From NCBI RefSeq assembly GCF_019456655.1, contig NZ_CP080332.1, forward strand, positions 1,612,001-1,676,000: a stretch of 64,000 nucleotides of DNA, in the 5' to 3' direction. A model generated the notes under the pieces. The model made no database searches, had not been told where the DNA came from, and worked only from the letters and a program-made list of their open reading frames with translations. Source of the DNA: Mycolicibacterium diernhoferi. GTDB lineage: Bacteria > Actinomycetota > Actinomycetes > Mycobacteriales > Mycobacteriaceae. Positions 16,411 through 28,345 of the stretch are shown here, piece after piece. A program made the position numbers and the translations under genes. The first letter of the stretch is position 1. The number at the start of each line of letters is the position of its first letter.

Positions 16411-17844
16411 TCAACCGAACAGTGTGGGAATGCCCTCCATCGACGGTCCGGGTTCCACCCCGAGCACATTGGCCAGCAGCGAAGGAGCCACGTCCAGGAC
16501 GTCGACTTCCTTGCGTGAGGGATCGGGCCGCACCCCGGCGCCCGCGGCCAGCAGGATGCCCTCCGGGATGTGATAGCCGGTGTTCACGCCACCGACCCGG
16601 CTGTGCGGAGCGAACCCGAGATCGGAAGCGCGCGCGGTCGACTCCTGATCGGCGCCGACCGGGCGGAACCGCAACACGGGATCGGAGCCGGCCTCGACCG
16701 CGTAGTCGGTGCCGAACGTGACCGTTCGGCCCTCCACCCGCACCCGCGCGAACAGTGGGCCGCCGCCGTCCACACTCACCGATTCCAGCGGTCCGGTGGC
16801 GGCTTTGGCGTCTGCCTCGGAGCCGAACACCAGCGACAGCATGGGGTACATCGCCAGGCCCAGTCCGGTCGCCGCCGCGTTCAGCCCGGCCACCAGCTTG
16901 GTGTGGTCATCGAGCACCAGGCAGGTGTCGTCGGACTTGACGACCTCGACCGGTCCCTGGCCCATGCTGGCCGACAGGACCAGCATCGACCGGGGGTTCC
17001 TGGCGATGAACCGGCGGATCCGGCCGAGTTGACGATCGGCGATATCCATTGCCGCGACGATGAATTCGCCGTAGACATCGTCGGGGGAGTACTCGTATCG
17101 GTCGGTGTAACCCGGCATCCCGTCGCCCCAGAACCGGTGCATCATGCCGGCGACGTGGTTGGTGAAGAAGACGCTGAGCCGGGGCCGGTGCCTGCGGTGC
17201 AGAGCCCAGTAGAGATCGAAGCCCAGCGGTGCCTGCATGGCCGAGCGGAACGCCTTGTTCCGCGGATCGCGGCGTTCCTTGACCAGGTGGGTGCCGATCG
17301 TCGCGATCGAGCGCGGTGTCAGGCCCTGGCGCAACAGGCTCAAGCCCGTGCCGGCGAGCGTCTTCGGGTGCAGCGCGGCGTTCGGCGAGAAACCGTTCTC
17401 GCCGGTCATCGCGAGGTTGAACGCCTGGAAGCGTTGCACTGCCACGGGGTAGGCGACGGCGTCCTGGCTGAAGGTGTCGGGGACGTAGAAGCCTCCGTGC
17501 CGGAATTCGCGGGCCGGCCAACTCTGCATCGGTCCGAAGATCCCGACGGACAGCCCCGCGTTCTCGGCGACGGTCCAGATCGGGTCACCGCGGAAGGTCG
17601 TCGGATCCTGACCGAGATCGAAGGAATTGTGGGAGTAGGTGGACGAATGCAGCGTCGGCCAGGTACGCCAGGGCTGCAGCCCCTGCAGTTCCTCGCGGTC
17701 CTCGTGCACGGTGGTCAGCGATTGGCCCTCGGCGAGCAGCGCAGCCAGATGTGAACCGGGCCGGTTCTCGACGTAGATGTCGACGACATCCCACGGCACT
17801 TCGTTGAGCTCGTAGAGGATGACGTCCCGGGCTTGCTGGTTCAT
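16411..17844 (-). CDS. Alkaline-phosphatase-superfamily phosphodiesterase-like protein
   Basis: A 477-residue protein with the type I phosphodiesterase/nucleotide pyrophosphatase fold. The start RDVILYELNEVPWD and the WPTLHSSTYSHN segment (candidate nucleophile and metal ligands) are typical, as are FTNHVAGMMHRFW and the later VDVLDVAPSLLANVLGV. There is no signal peptide, so it is probably cytosolic. Members with this opening (ILYELNEVPW) are often found near polysaccharide genes; whether it acts on a glycan or lipid phosphate is unknown. The ATG follows a GGAAAGGGGGG stretch. I recall no counterpart at this place in M. tuberculosis. Confidence 0.7.
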   Translation of the reverse strand: MNQQARDVILYELNEVPWDVVDIYVENRPGSHLAALLAEGQSLTTVHEDREELQGLQPWRTWPTLHSSTYSHNSFDLGQDPTTFRGDPIWTVAENAGLSVGIFGPMQSWPAREFRHGGFYVPDTFSQDAVAYPVAVQRFQAFNLAMTGENGFSPNAALHPKTLAGTGLSLLRQGLTPRSIATIGTHLVKERRDPRNKAFRSAMQAPLGFDLYWALHRRHRPRLSVFFTNHVAGMMHRFWGDGMPGYTDRYEYSPDDVYGEFIVAAMDIADRQLGRIRRFIARNPRSMLVLSASMGQGPVEVVKSDDTCLVLDDHTKLVAGLNAAATGLGLAMYPMLSLVFGSEADAKAATGPLESVSVDGGGPLFARVRVEGRTVTFGTDYAVEAGSDPVLRFRPVGADQESTARASDLGFAPHSRVGGVNTGYHIPEGILLAAGAGVRPDPSRKEVDVLDVAPSLLANVLGVEPGPSMEGIPTLFG

Positions 17845-18037
17845 CGAGCCGGGCCCCCCTTTCCATGGTCCGAATCGCCGCGCGTGGTCACACCAGTGCC
17901 TCGACACGTGGGTAAAGCGTCGCCCGCCGGCCCACCGGCCCGCGCGACACCGTCATTCTGGCAGGGTTTGCCACAAATTTCGCTATAGGCCGAAAATTGA
18001 CGGGCCAGACAATGATCTTGCCATCGGCGGCCGCCGG

Positions 18038-18454
18038 CTACTGCGTGCGCAACCGCCGTTTGATCCGCGTCAGCATCGCCGACATCCCGCGCAACCGCAG
18101 CGGGCTGATGAGCGCCGCGAGGCCGAGATCGGCGTAGAAGTCGTCGGGCACCGCGAGGATGTCCGCCGCGGACTGGCCGTCCAGGCCGGCCGCCAGGATC
18201 GACGCGAAACCCCGGGTGGTCGGCGCCTCGGCCGGCGCACTGAAGTACAGCCGGACGTGCTCGGGATCGGCCGCGTCGACGTCGAGGAACAGCGGTGACT
18301 GGCACTCGGGAACCGGCTCCATCGCCGCTTCCTCGAGGTGGGCCGGCAGCGCGGGCAGTTCATTGGCGAACTCCAGCAGCAGCTGCAGCTTGTCCTGGCC
18401 GGTGACGTCCTGGAAGTCGCTGACGACCTCGGCGAGGGCCTCGGGCATCGTCAT
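18038..18454 (-). CDS. SufE-family sulfur acceptor
   Basis: A 138-residue SufE-like protein (Rv3284 position). The active-site cysteine is Cys51 in [10 protein letters not shown], with the downstream [18 protein letters not shown] typical of the fold. SufE proteins accept persulfide sulfur from a cysteine desulfurase and stimulate it. The gene starts seven bases after sseA, so the thiosulfate sulfurtransferase and this acceptor are probably one operon for sulfur mobilisation. M. tuberculosis has the same pair. The choice between two nearby ATG codons is uncertain. Confidence 0.88.
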   Translation of the reverse strand: MTMPEALAEVVSDFQDVTGQDKLQLLLEFANELPALPAHLEEAAMEPVPECQSPLFLDVDAADPEHVRLYFSAPAEAPTTRGFASILAAGLDGQSAADILAVPDDFYADLGLAALISPLRLRGMSAMLTRIKRRLRTQ

Positions 18455-18461
18455 GACGAGA

Positions 18462-19355
18462 TCACTTCGACGGTGCTTCGCCCGGCTCGGGCCCGACGGC
18501 GACCGGGACGCGCACGGCATTGCCCCACTCCGTCCAGGACCCGTCGTAGTTGCGCACATTCGGCAGGCCGAGCAGATGGGTCAGCACGAACCAGGTGTGG
18601 CTGGAGCGTTCGCCGATACGGCAGTACACGATCGTGTTGTCGTCGGCGCTCAGGTGCCCGTACAGCGCATCGAGTTCGGCACGGCTGCGGAAGCGTCCGC
18701 TGTCCTCGGCGGCCTTGGCCCACGGGATCGACACCGCGGTCGGGATGTGCCCGCCGCGCAGAGCGCCCTCTTCGGGGTAGTCGGGCATGTGGGTGCGCTC
18801 GCCGGTGTACTCCTGCGGCGAGCGGACATCGATCAGCGGCTGGTCGCCCAGCGCGGCCAGCACGTCGTCGCGGAACGCCCGGATGGCGGCGTCGTTGCGC
18901 TCCACCACCGGGTAGCCGGTGCTCGTCCGGGTCGGGACGTCCAGGGTGGTGTCCCGGCTGTTGGACACCCACAGGTCGCGGCCACCGTCGAGCAGGCGCA
19001 CATCCGGGTGGCCGAACAGGGTGAACACCCACAGCGCGTAGGCCGCCCACCAGTTGCTCTTGTCCCCGTAGATCACCACGGTGTCGTCACGGGAGATGCC
19101 CTTGCGGTCCATCAGCGCGGCGAACTGGGCCCCGTCGATGTAGTCGCGGACGGTCGGATCGTTGAGGTCGGTGTGCCAGTCGATCTTCACCGCACCGGGG
19201 ATGTGACCGGTGTCGTAGAGCAGTACGTCCTCATCGGACTCGACGATGGCAAGTCCGGGGCGACCGAGGTTGGCCGACAGCCAATCCGCGGTCACCAACC
19301 GTTCCGGGTGCGCGTAGGCGGCGAGGGCAGGGTCTGGATCGGCAGGAAGCGACAC
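18462..19355 (-). CDS. sseA: Thiosulfate sulfurtransferase SseA
   Basis: A 297-residue protein with two rhodanese domains (about residues 15-145 and 170-285), the same length as M. tuberculosis SseA. The active-site loop in the C-terminal domain is CRIGERS, with catalytic Cys245 carrying the persulfide. It moves sulfur from thiosulfate or mercaptopyruvate to thiol acceptors. In M. tuberculosis SseA pairs with SufE and has been linked to oxidative-stress defence. It is the first gene of a two-gene operon with the SufE-like protein. Confidence 0.93.
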   Translation of the reverse strand: MSLPADPDPALAAYAHPERLVTADWLSANLGRPGLAIVESDEDVLLYDTGHIPGAVKIDWHTDLNDPTVRDYIDGAQFAALMDRKGISRDDTVVIYGDKSNWWAAYALWVFTLFGHPDVRLLDGGRDLWVSNSRDTTLDVPTRTSTGYPVVERNDAAIRAFRDDVLAALGDQPLIDVRSPQEYTGERTHMPDYPEEGALRGGHIPTAVSIPWAKAAEDSGRFRSRAELDALYGHLSADDNTIVYCRIGERSSHTWFVLTHLLGLPNVRNYDGSWTEWGNAVRVPVAVGPEPGEAPSK

Positions 19356-19422
19356 ACGACGAGCGTACCCATCGGTGTTGACCTGCCGCTCGAGAGTCTC
19401 GGCCCGGCGCCGGGCGGGGGGC

Positions 19423-19962
19423 CTAGGGTAGGCAGTCCGCCGCCGGGATCAGGTCGGCCCGCATGTTGCGTTGCATCATGGTCAGCGCCGATTTGCCCAG
19501 GTCGGCGTCGATGTGGGCGACCGCATCCGGTGGGACCACCACGTTGTAGTGCCGGACGTAGGCGTCCAGGGCGGTGTAGAGCACGCACTGTTCGGTGACC
19601 TGACCGGTGATCACCAGGCGTTCGGGTTGCAGCTGCTGCAGCAGGTAGTCCAGTTGTGTCGAGAAGAACGCACTGTGCCGAACCTTGGTCAGCCGCAGAC
19701 AATCCGGGGTCGGCAGGATGGCCTTCACCAGGTCCGGGCGTGCCCCGTCGAGTGCCTTGGCCACGATGTCGTCCCAGGTGCCGGTGAAATCGCCGAAGTT
19801 GTCATTGACGTAGATCACGTCCACGTCCTCGTGCCGGCGCCCCTCGGTGATCAGGTCGGCCAACGGGTCCACCATGTCGGCCACGCTGGCGGTGAGCTGT
19901 TCGGCATCGGGGTGCTCATAGGCGTTGAGCATGTCCACAACCAGTAACGCGGTGTCTGCCAT
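19423..19962 (-). CDS. Isochorismatase-family cysteine hydrolase
   Basis: A 179-residue protein of the cysteine-hydrolase fold. The expected catalytic triad is visible: Asp10 in [10 protein letters not shown], a lysine in [18 protein letters not shown], and the nucleophile Cys126 in [12 protein letters not shown]. The family includes nicotinamidases, N-carbamoyl hydrolases and isochorismatases; the substrate cannot be told from sequence. It stands alone between sseA and maf on the same strand, with 67 and 56 bases either side. I recall no counterpart here in M. tuberculosis. Confidence 0.83.
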   Translation of the reverse strand: MADTALLVVDMLNAYEHPDAEQLTASVADMVDPLADLITEGRRHEDVDVIYVNDNFGDFTGTWDDIVAKALDGARPDLVKAILPTPDCLRLTKVRHSAFFSTQLDYLLQQLQPERLVITGQVTEQCVLYTALDAYVRHYNVVVPPDAVAHIDADLGKSALTMMQRNMRADLIPAADCLP

Positions 19963-20018
19963 GGCGCCGGAGTACCCGGAGACCGGAGTTTCGATACGTG
20001 TTGGCTGCGATCCTCGGC

Positions 20019-20662
20019 CTACACGTCGGTGGCGACGCCGTTGGCCTGCCAGAGCGCGGCGACCGAGATCCCCATGCGCGCCAGCAGCTTTCGTAACAGC
20101 GGAAGGCTCAGACCGATCACGTTGGACGGGTCGCCCTCGATCCGGTCGATGAACCAGCCGCCCCGACCGTCGATGGTGAAACCGCCTGCGACGTGGAGCG
20201 GTTCACCGCCGGCCAGATAGGCATCCAGGTCCTCCTCGGACGGCGTGCCGAAGTGCACCGCGGTGCTGCCGGTCCGGTTCGCTTCGTCGACGACCACACC
20301 GTCGCGTACCCGCAGCACGCTGTGCCCGGTGTGCAGCATCCCGGTGCGTCCGGCCGAGGCCTGCCATCGACGCCGTGCCGCCTGGACCGAGCCCGGCTTG
20401 CCGGCGAGCTCGCCGTCGATCTCCAGCATCGAATCGCAGCCGACCACCACACAGTCGGCGCGGACGTCCTCGCCGAGAAGCTCGGCGACGCGGCCGGCCT
20501 TGGCCCCGGCCAGCGCGGCGACGACCGTCGCGGGAGGGTCCTCGGACATCCGCGCGATGATCGCGTCCTCGTCCACGTCGGACACCGTGACCAGGGGATC
20601 GACCCCGGCTCCGCGGAGCACACTGAGTCGACCTGCCGACGCGGAGCCGAGAACGAGCCGCG

Positions 20663-20666
<4 letters not shown>
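20019..20666 (-). CDS. Maf-family nucleoside triphosphate pyrophosphatase
   Basis: A 215-residue Maf/HAM1-like enzyme (Rv3282 position). Signatures are [15 protein letters not shown] at the start, [15 protein letters not shown] with the catalytic aspartate, and [19 protein letters not shown]. Maf proteins hydrolyse non-canonical NTPs to NMP and pyrophosphate and influence septation. The GTG start (MTRLVLGS) overlaps the accE5 stop as GTGA; longer in-frame starts would lie within accE5. It is the last gene of the accD5-accE5-maf operon. Confidence 0.9.
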
Positions 20667-24098
<3,432 letters not shown>

Positions 24099-24221
24099 GG
24101 GGGCCGGCCGGATTCGGAGACGATTCTGTACTCGGGCCGGGCGACTCAGGGCATGTGGCCACCGGATCGGCACACCGGTCGCTATCGTTTACGCGGATTC
24201 CTCAACAAGGAGCGATGATTC

Positions 24222-24902
24222 ATGTTTCGTGAACCGGCTTCGGCAGATCCGGCTGACATAGCCCGGAAGAAGGCCGCCGCTCCGGCGCTGAGGATGGCGC
24301 CGAAGTCGGAATACGTTCTCGACGAGAACAACCGGGTGACCCACTACAAGATGCAGAGCCTCGGGTTCGTCCCGAAGGCGAAGAACCGCATCGGTGAACT
24401 GGTCTTCAACCTTCTGGTCACCTACATCCCGTCGCACCGGATCCGGCAGGGCTTCCTGCGGTTGTGCGGGGCCAAGATCGGTAAGCACTGCTCGATCCTG
24501 CGCGGCACCACGGTGCTCGACCCGGCGTACCTGACCATCGGTGACGGCGTGGCCATCGGTTTCCGCTGCATGCTCGACGCGCGCGCCGGCATCTACATCG
24601 GCAACCAGGTCACCATCGCCAGCGATGTGCAGATCATCGGCGGCGGCCACGACGTCAACCACCCGGACTTCCTGCCGGTGCCGATCCCGACGGTGATCTG
24701 CGACTACGTGTGGATCGCCAGCCGGGCGATGGTGCTGCCGTCCCTCGTCGGCCGCGGCGCGGTGGTGGCCGCGCAGGCGCTGGTCACCAAGGACGTCGAA
24801 GAACTCAGCATCGTGGGCGGCGTGCCGGCCAAGGTGATCGGTAAACGTGATCCAGATGTATTGCTGTACACCAACACTCGTCGACCCCCGCCGTTCTACT
24901 GA
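24222..24902 (+). CDS. Left-handed beta-helix (hexapeptide) acyltransferase, gene 2
   Basis: A 226-residue protein with hexapeptide-repeat turns (CGAKIGKHCSILRG, YIGNQVTIASDVQI) and the catalytic-site segment GGGHDVNHPDF with the expected His, of the WbbJ/maltose-acetyltransferase type. It probably O-acetylates a sugar of the lipid-linked repeat unit using acetyl-CoA. AAGGAG lies before the ATG. The stop overlaps the next ATG (TGATG), placing it in an operon with the following three genes. A TATCGT sequence about 34 bases upstream may be its own -10. Confidence 0.85.
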   Translation: MFREPASADPADIARKKAAAPALRMAPKSEYVLDENNRVTHYKMQSLGFVPKAKNRIGELVFNLLVTYIPSHRIRQGFLRLCGAKIGKHCSILRGTTVLDPAYLTIGDGVAIGFRCMLDARAGIYIGNQVTIASDVQIIGGGHDVNHPDFLPVPIPTVICDYVWIASRAMVLPSLVGRGAVVAAQALVTKDVEELSIVGGVPAKVIGKRDPDVLLYTNTRRPPPFY

Positions 24903-26029
24903 TGGCTGATCGGTTACGCGAGAACCGGTTGGTCTTCGTCGCGCCCGACGACGGGCAGACCGCGGTGGGTGACTATGCGCAGGATCTGGTGGACGCGCTG
25001 CGCCCGCATTTCGGTGAGATCGCCGAAGTTCGCACCGCCGGCCCCGGCCTGGACACCCTCGCCGACATCCGTCGGCACCGGACCCGGGTGCGCAAACTGG
25101 TCGCCGACGGACCGCCGGGGCGCACCCTGGTGCACGCCGAACTGTCCACCGGCGTGATGCCCACCTTCTGGGCGGTGGCCGGCCTGTCCGGGGTGCCCGT
25201 GACGGCCACCATCCACGACCCGCCGCAGGGCCTGTGGTTTCTGGCCCGTCCCCGGTTCATCGCCAGGTCCCGCCTGCTCACCCACGGCATCCACTACCCG
25301 CTGCGTCCGCTGTCGCGGGCCATCGAAGGCCGGGTGCACGGGAACCGGACCCTGATCGCGCTGACCGAGACCGGGCGCCGGTCGATCGAACGGACCTACC
25401 CGCGCACCCACACCGCATACATCCCGCACCTGGTGCGCGAGCGGCCGGTCATCGTGCCGGCCCAGGACCGCCCCAAGGCGGTCGGCTTCTTCGGATTCGT
25501 CTACCGGGGCAAGGGTTTCGACCAGATCGCCGAGATCCGTGCCCAGCTGCCCGATGACATCGAGATCCGGGTCGCCGGCCGCGGCACCGAGGAGCTGCCC
25601 CGGGCCGAGGGCATCGAGATCCTCGGCGGTGTCGACGGCGCCGCCGAAGACGCGTTCTTCGCCTCCGTCCGGGCCATCGTGGTGCCCTACGGCAAGCGGC
25701 ACTTCTACGCCGAGACGTATCCCGCCTCCGGCGTGGTGGCGCACTCGATGGCCTACCGCACCCCGGTGATCTGCACCGGGTACGGGTCGCTGGCCGAACT
25801 GACCCCCGAACACGGTGTGGTGGCGGTGCCTCCGGCGGCCGATCCGGGCGCCGGCGTGGCCGCCGGGCTGGCGGCCGAGATCACGGCGGTCCTGGGCGAC
25901 GAGGCCCGGCTGACCGAACTGGGCGCCAACTCCGAGCGCACCCGCCAGGAGCGTTCGCCCGCACGTACCGCAGCGGCGTTCGTGGCGGTCTGGGAACAGC
26001 TGATCGAACGTGGGCCGGCCGGTGACTGA
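24902..26029 (+). CDS. GT4 glycosyltransferase, gene 3
   Basis: A 375-residue GT-B enzyme. KAVGFFGFVYRGKGFDQIAE opens the sugar-nucleotide domain, and ETYPASGVVAHSMAYRTPVI takes the place of the EX7E segment. The N-terminal acceptor domain is recognisable by fold-like patterns only (LVFVAPDDGQTAVGDYAQDL). The acceptor is presumably the growing polyprenyl-linked oligosaccharide and the donor sugar is unknown. It overlaps the acyltransferase gene by one base and the flippase gene by eight, so the genes are tightly coupled. Confidence 0.82.
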   Translation: MADRLRENRLVFVAPDDGQTAVGDYAQDLVDALRPHFGEIAEVRTAGPGLDTLADIRRHRTRVRKLVADGPPGRTLVHAELSTGVMPTFWAVAGLSGVPVTATIHDPPQGLWFLARPRFIARSRLLTHGIHYPLRPLSRAIEGRVHGNRTLIALTETGRRSIERTYPRTHTAYIPHLVRERPVIVPAQDRPKAVGFFGFVYRGKGFDQIAEIRAQLPDDIEIRVAGRGTEELPRAEGIEILGGVDGAAEDAFFASVRAIVVPYGKRHFYAETYPASGVVAHSMAYRTPVICTGYGSLAELTPEHGVVAVPPAADPGAGVAAGLAAEITAVLGDEARLTELGANSERTRQERSPARTAAAFVAVWEQLIERGPAGD

Positions 26030-27206
26030 GTCGACCGAACCCGCGGTCGCGAAGCCTGGTTCGCCACATCTGTCGCGCGCCCTGTGGGCGGCGTTCTGGA
26101 TGTACGGCGGACGTGCCTGCGGAATGGTCTGGACGCTGGCCATCGTCGCCCAGCTCGGTATCGCCGACTACGGCAAGTACGCCATGGCGTACGCGGTCTA
26201 CTCGCTGATCGGGTCGCCGCTGGACAACGTGTTCGTGGTCCGGTCGGTGCGCGAGTCGGAGGCACACTTCCTGGCCGACCGGGCCACCCGGTATCTGCTC
26301 GGTGTCGCGCTGATGCTGGTGGGCCTCGCCCTGCTCGAGGTGAACTACGTCGCGGCGTTCGGCCTGTTCGTCTCCGGCGGCGAGCTGACCCTGAAAGCCT
26401 GGGAGAGTCGCCCGCTGCGGGACGGTCGGCCGCACCGGGCGGCCCAGATCGACACCGGCCGACAGTTCGCCAGCGTGGTGCCGGCGTGTATCTACCTGTT
26501 CGTCGTCCCGGATCCGACGCTGCAGACCGCGACGATGATCCTGGTCGCGCCCTACGCGCTGGTGGCGCTGGGGGTGGGGCCGATGGCGTTGCGGCACCGG
26601 CCCGGGATGCCGGGATCTCCGCGGGTGATCGCCATCCTGGTCGGCGAGACCTTCTCGATCATGGCCGGTGTGCAGGGCGATCTGCTGCTGCTCGGGTGGC
26701 TGACCAACGACACCGTCGCCGGTTACTACGGCATCTGCACCACGGTCACCCTCGCCATCGTCGCGGTCGGCCAGACCTTCGGCATGTCCTACAACCAGGT
26801 GCTGCGCGAAGGAGAGGGCAATGTGGCGGCCGGACCGCCGCTGAAGGGCACGATATTGCTCGGTGTGGCCGCCGGGGCGCTGGTGCTCATCACCGGCCTG
26901 GTCATGATGGTGGTGCCGGTGGTGCCGCAGGAGCTGGCGGTCGCGATGACGATCATGTCGCTGTTCTGCGGTATGCGCACCGTCGCCATGGTGTTCCAGG
27001 CGGTGCTCTACAACCAGCACCGCGACGGTGTCCGGCTGATCGCCAACTCGGTCATCGTCCCGGTCAAGCTGGGCCTGGTGCTGGCGCTGTACGGGCTCGG
27101 CGCCGTGGGTGCGGCGATCGCCTCCGTCATCGGCGATGCCCTGTTGATGGCCATCTACCTGCGGGTGCTCTACCGCAAACCGGTCTCGGAAGAGCCCGCG
27201 ACATGA
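26022..27206 (+). CDS. Wzx-type oligosaccharide flippase, gene 4
   Basis: A 394-residue polytopic membrane protein with about 11-12 hydrophobic segments. The N-terminal ALWAAFWMYGGRACGMVWTL and IADYGKYAMAYAVYSLIGSP are typical of the polysaccharide-transporter (MATE/MOP) superfamily. It would flip the undecaprenyl- or decaprenyl-linked repeat unit to the outer face of the membrane. It is slightly shorter than most Wzx proteins (about 410-480), so one helix may be missing. Start choice (GTG within the end of the preceding gene) is uncertain by four codons. The next gene starts with an ATGA overlap. Confidence 0.8.
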   Translation: MTESTEPAVAKPGSPHLSRALWAAFWMYGGRACGMVWTLAIVAQLGIADYGKYAMAYAVYSLIGSPLDNVFVVRSVRESEAHFLADRATRYLLGVALMLVGLALLEVNYVAAFGLFVSGGELTLKAWESRPLRDGRPHRAAQIDTGRQFASVVPACIYLFVVPDPTLQTATMILVAPYALVALGVGPMALRHRPGMPGSPRVIAILVGETFSIMAGVQGDLLLLGWLTNDTVAGYYGICTTVTLAIVAVGQTFGMSYNQVLREGEGNVAAGPPLKGTILLGVAAGALVLITGLVMMVVPVVPQELAVAMTIMSLFCGMRTVAMVFQAVLYNQHRDGVRLIANSVIVPVKLGLVLALYGLGAVGAAIASVIGDALLMAIYLRVLYRKPVSEEPAT

Positions 27207-28345
27207 ACGCCGGCCGGGTGAAACCCACGGTCTGTTTCCTGCTGTCCAAGGATCCGGCGGCCGATCACGGGGGTGACGTCGAATTGTCGCGCCTGGTCCT
27301 GGAATTGGCCGCCCAGGATTTCGAGGTGTCGGCGATCTGTCTGTCCCGCGAGCCGGCGGGCCGGCTGGACTTCGGTCCCGTGCCACTGGTGCGGGTCGAC
27401 AAGGCGGGCGTGCAGCCGCTGCGGCTGCTGCTCGACGTCGCCCGGACCGGACGCAGCCTGGTGCACGCCCGGTTCGACAACGACGACCTGGTCGCGGCGA
27501 TCGATGCCGCCGGTGCCGACATCTATGTGGCCGAGCACAGCTACATGGCCGAGTCCTTCTTGCGCAGCTCACGTTTGGGCAAGTCCCGGTTCGTGGTGAA
27601 CACCCACGTCAGTGAGTCCCTGGTGTGGCGTGCCACCCGGGGCGTGCTCGGCCGGTTGCAGGTCGGCCGGTTGCTCCGCGACGAGCTGCGGGTGGCTCGG
27701 GCCGCCGACGCGGTCGGCACCTTCGACGCCGAGGAAGCGGAGTTCTACCGCGCCCGCGGGGTGCGAAACGCGCGGTGGATGGACATCACGCTGCCACCGG
27801 CCGAGCAGGTTGCGGTGGCCTCGACGCCACGACGGCTGGTGCTGATGGGGACCCGGGACTGGCCGCCGAACCAGGAGGCCTTCGAAGAGGCGTTGCGGTT
27901 GTGGCCGCGGATCGCCGAGGGGATCGACGGCGCCGAACTGTGCGTGATCGGGGCCAAGGCCGCCAAGGCCCCCGAGCCCGAGTACCCGGCCGGTGTACGG
28001 GATCTGGGCTTCGTCGATGATCTGCCCGCATTCCTGGGAACCTGCCGGGCCATGATCGCCCCGATCCGGACAGGTGGGGGAGTGCGGGTGAAGATCCTGG
28101 ACGCCGCGCGGATGGGGTTACCGGTGGTCGGCACCTCGGCGGCCGTCGGCTCGCTGGGGGACCTGCTGGGCCTGGGAGTGTTCGACGGTGACGCGGCGTT
28201 CATCGAACAGTGCCGAAAGTACTTGCTCGACAGCGCCGGTGCCGCTGAGGCGGGGGACCGGCTGTATCGGCTCAACGAGGGATACTGGCGGGACCGCCGG
28301 CCGCACCGGGCGGTCACCGACCTGCTAGGCGGTTGCGGCGGGTAG
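27203..28345 (+). CDS. GT4 glycosyltransferase, gene 5
   Basis: A 380-residue GT-B enzyme. RLVLMGTRDWPPNQEAFEEA and APIRTGGGVRVKILDAARM are hallmarks of the GT4 subgroup with a glycine-rich donor loop. The N-terminus PTVCFLLSKDPAADHGGDVE fits the acceptor domain. Third glycosyltransferase of the locus, so the repeat unit probably has at least four sugars counting the initiating one. Its 3-prime end overlaps the convergent polymerase gene by 21 bases. ATGA overlap with the flippase gene. Confidence 0.83.
   Translation: MNAGRVKPTVCFLLSKDPAADHGGDVELSRLVLELAAQDFEVSAICLSREPAGRLDFGPVPLVRVDKAGVQPLRLLLDVARTGRSLVHARFDNDDLVAAIDAAGADIYVAEHSYMAESFLRSSRLGKSRFVVNTHVSESLVWRATRGVLGRLQVGRLLRDELRVARAADAVGTFDAEEAEFYRARGVRNARWMDITLPPAEQVAVASTPRRLVLMGTRDWPPNQEAFEEALRLWPRIAEGIDGAELCVIGAKAAKAPEPEYPAGVRDLGFVDDLPAFLGTCRAMIAPIRTGGGVRVKILDAARMGLPVVGTSAAVGSLGDLLGLGVFDGDAAFIEQCRKYLLDSAGAAEAGDRLYRLNEGYWRDRRPHRAVTDLLGGCGG

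Noticed and set aside
25881..27572. Long minus-strand frame across the flippase and third glycosyltransferase
   Set aside because: It is rich in Arg/His/Gln/Asp-type shadow composition, and the plus-strand proteins are clearly recognised.
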